64,000 nucleotides of DNA from Eucommia ulmoides (Eukaryota; Streptophyta; Magnoliopsida; Garryales; Eucommiaceae), in the NCBI GenBank assembly GCA_016647705.1, contig CM028333.1, forward strand, positions 24,670,243-24,734,242. The letters run 5' to 3'. Each line of letters begins with the position of its first letter. Positions within the stretch are counted from its first letter, which is position 1. Below the pieces are notes generated by a model. That model did not search any database. It saw nothing but the letters and a program-made list of their open reading frames with translations, and was not told the DNA's origin. Below are positions 54,080 through 64,000 of the stretch, piece after piece. The position numbers were made by a program, and so were the translations under genes.

Positions 54080-57000
54080 AAGTTTCAATAAGTAAGGACA
54101 AATGGTTCCTGGATAGTGGTTGTTCTCGACACATGACGGGAGACAAAGAAAAATTTACATATTTGACACCTAAAAATAGAGGTCATGTGACTTTTGGAGA
54201 TAATGCAAAGGGTAAAATTATCAGTATAGGTAATATCAGTAATGGTACTACTATTATTAAAGATGTGTTAGTAGTTGATAGACTTAAACATAATTTGCTT
54301 AATATTAGTCAACTGTGTGACAAGGGCTATAACGTTATATTTGATCACGATAGGTGCATTATTAAAATAGTTATGATAGTAGTATTTTGTTAGTTGCATC
54401 ACATTTTGAAAATGTTTATACTTGCTCATTTGATGATTTTAATTTTCAAAATTTATCTTGTTTGAATGCTTTATCTGAAAATAGTTGGTTATGGCATATG
54501 TGACTTGGGCATGCTATTATGGAGTTAATATCTAATTTATCTAAGAAGAGTCTTGTACGTGGCCTACCTGATTTGAAATTGTGAAAGATAAAGCATGCAA
54601 TGCATGTCAATTAGACAAGCAGGTTAGATAATCATTTAAGAAAAAGATGTACACGTCCACGTCTAGATATCTTGAATTGTTGCATTTTGATTTGTTTGGG
54701 CATAACTCAGTTGCTAGTTTTTGTGGTAAGTTTTATGCGTTCGTTATAGTTGATGATTATCCCAGACTTATTTGGGTATTTTTTCTTGCTAAGAAAAGTA
54801 AGGTTGCTTCTGTTCTTGCTAAATTTTGTGAACGTGTTCAAAATTAAAAGTAATGTTCTATTATTAACATTCGAAGTGATAGAGGAAGAGAGTTTAAGAA
54901 TGATGATGTGGTAAGTTATTATTATGAGCATGATTATACTCATAACTTTTCTACACCAAGATCACCACAACAAAATGTTGTAGTAGAAAGGAAAAACATG
55001 ACGCTTCAAGAGATGGCCAAAACGATGCTTAATGAAAATCGCTTACCAACCTACTTTTGGGCCGAAACAGTAAGTACAACTTGCCACGTGGTGAATCGAG
55101 TATCGATTCGTAGAGGGTTTAACAAAATTCGATATGAAATCTGGAATCGTAAGACTCCTAATATTTCCTATTTTAAAGTATTTGAATATAAGTGTTTGAT
55201 TTTGAATGACAAGGATAATCTTGGTAAATTTGATGCTAAATCTGATTATGGGATTTTCCTTGGATATGCTACTAACAGTAAGGCTTATAGAGTTTATAAT
55301 AAACGTACGTTAGTAGTAGAAGAAACTATGCATGTTGTTTTTGAGGAAGCTGATCTATTCTTGTTGAGAAAAGTTTTGGATGATGATGATGCAGGTATTT
55401 CAAAAAATCAAAACCAAGGTAATAATGTACCTAAGGAGTCCCAACAAGAGGAGGAACCTAAGAAAAATGATTCGACTTTACCACGAGCTATAAAGATAGT
55501 ACCGGGACATTCAGTAAAAGAAATCATCGGTAATTTCGAAAGAGGTGTAAGTACTCGTTCTTCTCTTAGAGATATAATTAATTTTGTTTTCTTATCTCAA
55601 ATTGAGCCTAAAAATATAGATGATGCGTTAACTGATGAATCTTGGATTTTTTTAATGCAAGATGAGTTAGTTCAATTTGAGCGGAATAAAGTATGGTGTC
55701 TTGTTTTGAGATCGGATTTTCATCCAGTTATTGGTACTAAATGGGTTTTTAGAAATAAAAAGGATGAATCTGGCATGGTAATTAGAAACAAAGCAAGATT
55801 AGTAGCATAGGGCTATAATCAAGAGGAATGAATTAATTATGATGAAACTTATGCTCTTGTTGCTAGACTAGAAGTAATTAGAATGCTACTCGCTTTTGCA
55901 TGTTCACGTAATTTTAAGTTATATCAAATGGATGTGAAGAGTGCATTTTTAAATGACTTTCTAGCAGAAAAAATTTATGTGGAACAATCCCTGGGATTTG
56001 AAAGTGATAAATTTCCCGATCACGAATTTAAACTTCGCAAGGCTTTGTATGGGCTCAAACAAACTCCTAGAGCTTGGTATGAGAGATTTAGCCGATATTT
56101 GATCGAATATAGTTTTCGAATGGGTATTTGTGATATAACACTGTTTGTGAAGCAAACTGATTCTGATATCCTATTAGTACAAGTGTACGCTGATAATATT
56201 ATTTTTGGATCTACTAATGAAGATTTTTGCGAAGAGTTTGCTAAGATAATGCAGGTAGAATTTGAAACGAGCATGATGGGAGAGTTAAATTTCTTTCTTG
56301 GATTGCAAATTAAGCAAACCAAAGAAGTGATATTTATAAATCAAGTTAAATACATCACGGAGTTGTTAAAGAAATATGGCTTGGATGGCACTAAATAATA
56401 CAAAACTCCCACGGCAACGGCTACGAAGATAGACAAAGACGATACGAGCAAAAGTGTTAATGAAAAAATGTATCAAGGTATGATTGGTAGTCTATTGTAT
56501 TTAACTGCTAGTACACCTAACATTATGTATAGTGTTTATCTTTGTGTTAGATTTCAGTCTTGTCCTAAAGAATCGCACTTGACTGCGGTTAAACAAATTT
56601 TTTGATACTTAAAGGGGACGACTGACCTAGGATTATGGTATCCTAGGGGGAGTGATTTTAAATTGGTAAGTTACTCCGACACTGATTTTGCCGGTTGCAA
56701 AGTTGAGCGAAAAAACACAAGTGAGTCATGTCATTTGTTAGGACATGCTTTGGTTTCTTGGTCAAGCAAAAAACAAAATTCGATAGTCTTATCCACTACT
56801 TAAACTGAATATATGGCAACTGGTAACTGTTGTGCTCAAATTTTATATATTAAGTAACAGTTAAATGACTTTGGAATTTGCATGGAGGAGGTCCTGATTT
56901 TTTGTGATAATAAAAATGTTATTTGTTTAAGTAAGAATCCTACATAGCATTTACGAACTAAGCACATAGAGATTAGACATCTCTTTATTCATGATCACAT

Positions 57001-57143
57001 TCAGAAAATGGGCATTGTTATTGAGTATGTTGATACCTCCGACCAGCTTGCTGATATTTTTACCAAACCACTAACAAAGATTAGTTTGTGAAAATCATTC
57101 GCGGTTTGGGTATGGCTAGACATAATAATGTTTGCCTAGAGTA
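54080..57143 (+). pseudogene. Copia pol (protease, integrase, RT, RNase H) of the SIRE-like element, stop-broken
   Basis: The protease motif WFLDSGCSRHMTGD is at about 54100. The integrase starts with a decayed HHCC region (LWHM, CNACQLDKQ) and a core with HFDLFGHN, IRSDRGREF and PQQNVVVERKN (54660-55000). RT has GTKWVFRNKKDESG, QMDVKSAFLN, LRKALYGLKQTPRAWY and the active site YADN, in place of YVDD. RNase H has SYSDTDFAGCK and HLRTKHIEIRHLFI. In-frame stops occur near 54501, 54582, 54846, 55808 and 56396 among others. The altered active site alone would stop reverse transcription. Confidence 0.88.
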
Positions 57144-57396
57144 GTGTTTCTTTTGTGTTCCCGTCTCCCTATATTTTTATTTTGAGATGACAAAAATGGA
57201 GAATTAGTTGATGTTTTATTGAATATCTTAAAGGGGGAGTTATTATATGTGTGCTTTGTTGATTATTTTATGAATATCTTTATTATTATGCTTAAATGAG
57301 TTATAAAATCCGTCCTCGGATTCAGGAGGAGTGTGGTTATATTATTGTTTTGAAGAAAACATTAAAGTTAATTATCATCATCAAAAAGTGGGAGAT

Positions 57397-59545
57397 TGTT
57401 GATCCTAAGATTTTGATGGACAATTAAAGGTTGATGTTTTTGGTGGAACTAACGGTTTGATTAAGTGTTTCAGTTTATTAGTTCCAAATGATGAAGATAT
57501 GATGATAAAAATGATGAAGGATTAAGAGGTTAAAGAATTTGAAAAACCTAGGAAAATAAATCGGGTTAAATTTCAACTCCTAATATTCCAATTAGGATCA
57601 TACACGACAAAAAAAAAAAAAAAAAAATTAAATGATTTTTATAAATATGTGTGTTTTTAATAAAATTCTAATTAGCTAAATTATTTGCTTCTATGTGTAA
57701 TTGAAAAAGAAATATTAATAATTGATTAAAATTGAATTTAAATATTTAGTAGAGCTAATCGAAAAAAGAAATCGGTTAAAGGGGCGAAAACGTCAATAAA
57801 AACGGATTAAAAACGAATTGAGAGAAGTGTTCTAGCATCTATAAGTCGACAGGTAAATCAACCGGAGTATAGAAAGAAAAGTCTTTATATCTCTCGATCG
57901 ACAGGTAGGTCAACCTATGCTTAAATATGAACTCTCTATATCTATAAGTCGACAGAGCGGTCGACCTGTGCTAAGAAATAGAACTCTCTGAATCTCTAGG
58001 TCGATAGATAGGTCGACCGATGGATACAAAATTTTTGGCTTGGCTACATCCTAAATCTATCGGTCGACAGGTGATCTTGGTCAGTTGATTTATGGGACTG
58101 TTTCAAAATATTATGGAATTCCGGATTTTATTCTAAAAGTAGCCGTTACTAGTCATATTTTGGATAGGATTCACGAGAGATATTAGGGATTTAATGTTAT
58201 TTGAGATATACAACACATATTATGATATCCCTATAGATTTGGTTCATTAAGTTTGAATATTTCTCATTTTGGTACATGTAATTCTTTTTATTCTATTTAA
58301 TTATGATTGAGAAATATTTGGAGGACTTAATTGAGAAGTTTAAAAATTATAATTAAGTGATTTGAACCAGGATGAAGTCTTAATGATATAAGGGGTCTAT
58401 AAGAGCAATTAAGTGTCATAACATGTGAGAACTAGCCGTTAGAGAGCTTATTTTAATCTCATTTATATAGACCTGCGTTTTTCATATCAGAGAGAGAGAA
58501 ATTAAGAGTAATATATTGAGCTTTTCTAAGAGAAATCATATTAAGAATTGTGAGAGTTTTTCTAACAGTTATTCTTGAGAATTATTTGCTGTGAATCATT
58601 GCTGCTACCGAATCTGAAGTGACATTACTATAATTATTCTTTCGGTAGATTCCGGGTGAGATCTTTCCAAATTACTTTCTATTTGGTATTACTTGTTTAT
58701 ATTTGGAATTTGATCTTTAGAAATTGTTATCTGATTTTTTATTGAAAAAATATTTTTGAAACAATTTCTTGAATCAATCGGATTACGTGCTCAATTACGT
58801 GCTACCCATTTTTGTTTAAAATCAGATTTTGAATATCTCACTTTTCTATCACTAGTTTTAGGATATTAATTGAGTTCTAATTTATTTGGGGTGGTAGAAG
58901 CCTCGAGTGATAAAAATCACTTGTCAATTTTTAATTGGTGAGTTGAGTGAAAGATTAAATACTGTTGGGAGTATTTAATCTTAGAGTGGCTGGTTTCAGT
59001 CTCTTCTTGAAAAGAGATTGAGGTAGTAATTCTTCCTGAATTGAATTGTTTTGTGAGCATTTTGTAACGGTTCAATCCGTACCAGATAAAAGGATATTTG
59101 GAGTGTTTGAGAGGTTTTAATTTTTTAGCCTTAGTATAAAAAAAATTAGGTTATTCTTGAATCTGTAAAAAGTAGAAATTATTCCTAAGCCTATGAAAAA
59201 GAATTTGTAAAGGTTGATTCTAAATCTGTAAAAGAATCTTTGTGAGGGTTTGGTTCCTACCTTTAAATTGAATTTAGTGGGTGCAACTCTCCATTGGGCT
59301 CGGAGGACTGGATTAGCCAAAAGTAGTTTGGTGAACCAGTACAAATTTCTAGTGTGTTGCTATCTTTATATGATTTGTTTTTATTATTTGGTGTGCACCT
59401 AGTTGATTTTATTTTTTCGATGTGATATAAAGATAATAATTAATTATAATTAAAATTAATTATTTAGATTATTCAAGTATTTGTTCTCTGATAATTTTTT
59501 ATCTACCTAATTCGCCCTCCTCTTGGGTAATTGACTAGGCCAACA
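57397..59545 (+). repeat. 3' LTR of the SIRE-like element
   Basis: 2149 bp, colinear with the 5' LTR. It is 65 bp longer, and most of the difference comes from one extra TCGAC unit near 57840-57900. Confidence 0.9.
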
Positions 59546-60171
59546 ACAATTGTGTTCTTTCACTTAGAAATTAAGAGTAATTTAGTCATTTTGCTCTAAC
59601 AAATTCTATAGGGTTAATTTAAAAGTCATCCAAAATTATTAGGTGTAAAATGTATTTTTCCTTTTATTGTTTTTCCACCCCCTGTTTTTTTCTCTCTCTC
59701 CCTATATTTCTCTCTCTATTGGTTCGTCATTGGAGTGGCGACGACAGAGAGCTTCCCTAGATTTCTCTCTCTAGCAATTTTGAAATAGATTCGTTTTCAT
59801 TGTTTGGAAAATCCAAGGAATGGAGCATCATTAATGGTGAAAGCAACAATGAGCATTCATGCGCCGTCGCTTTACTCGCTCGCGGTGATTCAGTTCAACG
59901 GCCACACTGGAGTTTCTCTTTGTGAGATCTTCGCCTCAATGATCTACGGGACGAGCAGGAGCGGCGATTCGACGACGGTAACCCACCAAATCCGACCGTG
60001 AAAAGCGATAACCGCCGACACGCCGCCGTCGGAGCATGAACCCACTATTTCCCAATTGAAACTCCCTGTAAACCTGTAAATACTCGAACCCGCGACGCAA
60101 AAAATCTTCATCAACTGGATCCCCACCCTCCGACGACCTCTCTCTCTCTCTCCACCTTTTTTTTTAAGATC

Positions 60172-60302
60172 CAAAACTCCCTCACGGCCCACTTGCACCT
60201 CGTCGTCCTTACGCACTAGCATCGACCTCACGTTGTACTTGGAATGGAGGTCCGACAAGACATGGGAGCTCATCAGAACGTTCGGTGGCTGCTATGGTGA
60301 AA
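60172..60302 (-). pseudogene. Ribosomal protein L26 fragment
   Basis: Minus-strand frame with LHSKYNVRSMLVRKDDEVQV, matching the conserved core of eukaryotic RPL26 (SKYNVRSMPVRKDDEVQV), followed after a small deletion by GREG. Upstream residues fit the preceding RPL26 segment only with a frameshift. No start, no end and no introns are visible. It is a captured or retroposed fragment. The adjoining minus-strand text down to 59944 is open but unrelated. Confidence 0.75.
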
Positions 60303-60309
60303 ATTGAAA

Positions 60310-62880
60310 AATGCATGGAGTAAGAGGAAGAGAAAAAAGAGGTATGTTTGTCCAATAAATTAAATTAAGAAATGGTATTTATGTAATTTTATTGAAGTCA
60401 AATTATTTTGAGGGTATTTTAATCACTAATAATATATAGGGGAGGTAAATGGTTTAAATTGTAAAACTATAGGGAGGTAACTTGTATTTGTCAAATGACA
60501 AGAGAGATTTCTAGTATAAGACCAAAAGACACGGAAAGCCTTTGGTATAAATACTATATATATATGGTCATACTTTTACCTCTACTTTTTAGTTTTTATT
60601 TTATTTGTTTTTTATAATGTTACATGTACTGTAATTATGTTTGGGATATTTGTTGTAATAAGTAATGATTTTTTGTTTGGTTTTAATTTTATTTGGAATT
60701 TATGTATTATTTTTTAGTTATATTTTATTTTTTAATTATGCTTTTGTTTATAATTTTACTAATTTGCATAGTTAGAAAAAATTAATAAATATATAAAAAA
60801 AAATTAAAGGGTTTGCGGTTTTTATTTTATGAAAAATTAAACGGTTCGTTTAAAAATCGACTTCTAAAAATCTAGCAGTTTACTATTCGATTTTGAGTTT
60901 GATATATATGTAACAGTTTTGGTTTTAATTTTAGTTTTTAGTGAAACTTACACAAAATCAATAAGTCGCCAAAGGCCAAAATGGCATTCTAATAAATTAA
61001 AAGAATAATGACGGTATTAAAAAAAATGTACACGTGGCATACATTGATTAATGTGTGATTAGGCATTGAGTCATTCGTAATAAAAATTTAATTCAGAAAT
61101 TATAGGCAATAATTATTGAATTTTTATCCAAATAACAGTTTGTGTACAATGATGAGTATGAAGGCCATGTATTTATTTATTTATTTGTAGGTTGCGTTTG
61201 GTTTGGTAATGTGAATGAGGGTTTTCATTTGCAGAAGAAGTTTCACAAATTTTGTGTAGAAAATTTATTATTTGAGTATTATGAGTGAACTAAAATAATG
61301 TGGTTTAAGCGGTAAGACATGCTTGAGTTAAAGTAATTGAGAGGTCTCTATAAGGTCATGAGTTCGAACTTGCGAAAAAATACTTGTTGGGAGGGACAAC
61401 CATAGAACTTCAAACGAGATCAGTCTCACACATTGTGTAGATATGAGAACACTCATGGATATATATATATATAAAGAGTATTTTGAAGTGAAATTTATGA
61501 AATCTATTTATTTGTAAAATAAGAGAATAAGAAAGATTTACAAATCTTTTTAAAACATAAAACCTTTTCAAAATGGAGTTTTTTTATTTTTTTAATTCCT
61601 AATCTATTATTGAAATTATATTACCAACATAGGAATAAAAATTATATTATTAAATTAATAAATAAAAATTATATTTATTATATATACGTTTTATTATGTT
61701 ATTATATATATTTTTTATTATTAAAATTTAATAGATTTCAAAATTTTGCATACAAATATTTTGTATAGAAACAAAGAATTATAAAATTACACAATCAAAT
61801 TATTCATCTAAAAAAAATATTCAAATAAGAAATTTGTAAATAATGAAATGAAAGACCAAAATTTTGAAATCTGGTCATTTAAAAATTCCATAGATTTATC
61901 ATCCTTTAACCAAATAATAAATATAAATTTATAAATTTTAAAAATTGATAAATAATATATATTTATATATAATTTAAAGGGTATAAAATGTAATTAAACT
62001 TAAATGTTTTATAAGCGGGGTGTGAATTTTTTAAGATATATTTTTTCCATGATTTTGTAATTCACTATTCATTACATGCTTATTGCAGCTTTTTAGATAG
62101 AAAATTACATTAACTTTCATATGATACACTAATTTTAAATTTTTTAAAAAAATATTATAGTGCGTATATTGTATAGACAAAAGTTATAAGTTGGTGGATT
62201 GTTGGCGAAGAATACTAATTTTTTAGACGTGAGTATTAATAGATTTTATTTTATTTTTCAAATAATTTATGAAAAGTTGTATGTTTTTGTAAATTAAAAA
62301 CCAAATGATGATTCATGAAAAAAGAAGAAGGGATATTAGTAGGTGGGGCCAAGCCGTAAAAAGATGAAAATGAGAACGTGAAATTCATTTTATTTTAAAA
62401 ACTTAAAAAAGCGGTCGCGGGAGAGGGGGAGCCACCATTCGCAAACGCGGTGTTCTTGGTGGACGACTCCTGCCTTCGCCGTTCGTGCGATATAACCACA
62501 CGTGCGGATCCCTTTTTTTAAAAACTAATTATAAAAATGTAGGCCAATGGGTGGCAGTTGCTACCGTGACAGCTACCTGCGAATCTAGTTGTGACAGCTA
62601 CACTGCCAAGTCGATTAGCCAAAAAAAAAATAAAAAAAAGGAAATTGCATTTGCAGAGATTCCGCGAGGGCTGTAGTGCCAGGTCGGCGACATTTTATCA
62701 ATTTTGGCTTACTTATAGTTTAAGGATTGTCTCGCATTAATCTCCCAAGCTTTTATTTATTCAATTGAATCCTTTTAATTAATATTGTTTCCAATTGGTC
62801 CATCCTTCCTTTTTTTTTTTTGTTTTTGTCTGGTGAATAAAAGGTTCAAACAGAAACAGAAACCAGAACAACAAAGCAAA
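60310..62880. other. AT-rich intergenic DNA
   Basis: No recognisable gene. A SINE-like segment lies at about 61300-61440 (TTAAGCGGTAAGACATGCTTG head and GAGTTCGAACTTGCG box B). A GC-richer patch at 62400-62510 has no identifiable product. Confidence 0.6.
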
Positions 62881-62884
62881 AATA

Positions 62885-63115
62885 AATTAGGGCCTCACAT
62901 AGGCCAGACCCGCCATATCTGCATCAATGGTCGCTTGCATATTGTCTGAAGGAAAATCAAGGAACACAAAAGCATTTTCCTCATCCGTACCCTTCTTAGC
63001 CAGGAAGTCCGCACACTAATTACTTTCCCGAATAGCATGTTGGATTGTTCCTTCCACCTCTTTTAGAAACGTCTTGCAATCCTCCACTATCGCTTCTATC
63101 CTTCTGTTATTTCCC
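62885..63115 (-). pseudogene. LINE-derived RNase H (RVT_3 type) fragment
   Basis: Minus-strand residues IEAIVEDCKTFLKEVEGT, then HAIRESN, a stop, and CADFLAKKGTDEENAFVFL. This is the C-terminal part of the RNase H domain found in plant L1-type elements (REANxCADxLAKxG). One in-frame stop and the missing N-terminal half show it is a relic. Confidence 0.7.
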
Positions 63116-63329
63116 TTAATTAATTATATTTGTACAATTTTTTTGCCTTCACATGTACCAACTTTTCATATCATTTAAACAAAAATTATATTGTAATCAA
63201 TTTTTTATCTACCATTTATACCCATAACTTATTTTTTTTTTATGATCTTTTACTATTCATACCATTTCTTATTTGTATTTAGGTTTAACACTTTGGCATT
63301 TTGATATTAGGATTGTCATAACAGACAGA

Positions 63330-64000
63330 GCTAATTGTACATGAATAGTACTGATGAGGGTACTTTTGGGCACTTCTGAGTCAGCGCTTGGGACCTGGCC
63401 ATGTGTCCGCCCTCGTAGTGATAGGGACGCATTCCAAAATCTACAACGTCACACTAGAACATAGGCTGACTACGGCTACTCCCTAGAATCTCATTTGTAC
63501 CCAAAGCGGTGCGAGGAGTCTCGTAGAGACGTGTCGCTCTGAGCTCTGTGTCGTGCCCTCGACAATTAATTTCAGAGACTCAACCATTCACCTTGACTAG
63601 CTCCCCCTTCCAAATTGTTTCTTTTCCAAGACTCCACGGATCCTCGCTCTCCTCAACTAGCTCACTGCCGCAGGCTTGACAAAGGCCCACAGGCTTTTCC
63701 AAATGGGCCCAAAAGCCCAAGTCCAGCGATTATCTCCTAAACGCCCCGGATTATCGGCTAAACACAACGTTTCGACTAATTAACCGTGTTTAGGTCCAAC
63801 TAATAATCTCCAACTCCTATATATATCGGGGGGTTGTGAAAGCTAGAGATACATTTAAATACGTTTTACATTACGCGCGAGTCCATTTGTTTACTTGCTG
63901 CATTACTGTACCTTTTCTCTCTGAGCACTGCTTACCGTGCCGGAGGGACCTCACCGAGATAAATCCCGGTATGAGCTTTTTGTAGGTACACTCCTTGAAG
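63330..64000 (+). mobile_element. Probable LTR of a retrotransposon cut by the right edge
   Basis: A GC-richer block with a TATA-like CTCCTATATATATCGG (about 63815), a downstream CT-rich and CTGAGCACTG segment, and an end near GGTACACTCC that resembles the U5 region of plant gypsy LTRs. Neither end is secure, and no primer site is reached. Confidence 0.45.

Larger units (their letters stand above)
50427..59545 (+). mobile_element. Ty1/copia retrotransposon with 2.1-kb LTRs (SIRE/Maximus-like), coding region decayed
   Basis: LTRs at 50427-52510 (2084 bp) and 57397-59545 (2149 bp) start TGTTGATCCTAAG (TA in the left copy) and end GGCCAACA. The target duplication is a perfect ACAAT (50422-50426 and 59546-59550). 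A primer site TAGCATCAGAGC (52513) is two changes from the initiator-Met type. A purine tract AAAAAGTGGGAGAT precedes the 3' LTR. The order gag, protease, integrase, RT, RNase H is that of copia, and long LTRs with a coiled gag fit SIRE/Maximus. Only a few in-frame stops break the polyprotein, so it is fairly young but inactive. Confidence 0.93.

Noticed and set aside
60172..60302. A functional RPL26 gene
   Set aside because: Only a fragment of the core is present, with an internal deletion and a frameshift.

Overview
The window is nuclear DNA of a dicot-like flowering plant. It has spliced protein genes with GT-AG introns, AT-rich intergenic DNA, plant-type LTR retrotransposons (Ty1/copia and Ty3/gypsy), TRIMs, Au-type SINEs and an RTE-type LINE. 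I cannot name the species from sequence alone.

Host genes, left to right. (1) A Notchless (NLE) ribosome-biogenesis gene on the minus strand, first three coding exons only (200-1284), running off the left edge. (2) Head-to-head with it across a 436-bp shared promoter interval, an alpha-N-acetylglucosaminidase (NAGLU, GH89) gene on the plus strand spanning 1721-37279. I placed 19 exons, whose phases all agree and give 2412 nt, 803 residues and no internal stop. Its introns hold a complete gypsy element (intron 8), a second LTR element and an intact intronless RRM gene (intron 9), an RTE LINE (intron 17), a hAT-like element (intron 5), and several TRIMs and SINEs. (3) Nested in NAGLU intron 9, same strand, a 333-residue RRM protein gene (26902-27903). 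(4) Converging on NAGLU from the right, a complete ten-exon polyamine oxidase gene (PAO1-like, minus strand, 45066 to 38584, 495 residues).

From 45.4 kb to the right edge I recognise no host gene. That part holds a degraded minus-strand copia element (45451-48063), a SIRE/Maximus-like copia element with 2.1-kb LTRs and a perfect 5-bp target duplication (50427-59545), a captured ribosomal protein L26 fragment, a LINE RNase H fragment, and the start of what looks like another LTR at the right edge.

The genes share no pathway: ribosome assembly, glycan turnover, RNA binding and polyamine catabolism. The most notable points are a 35.6-kb NAGLU gene that kept its reading frame while its introns filled with elements, with a 31-nt exon isolated between two introns of about 8 kb; the nested RRM gene; a gypsy element whose middle is replaced by a truncated copia element with an in-frame join; and a set of insertions whose target duplications can be read directly. 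I saw no candidate for a wholly new biological system.
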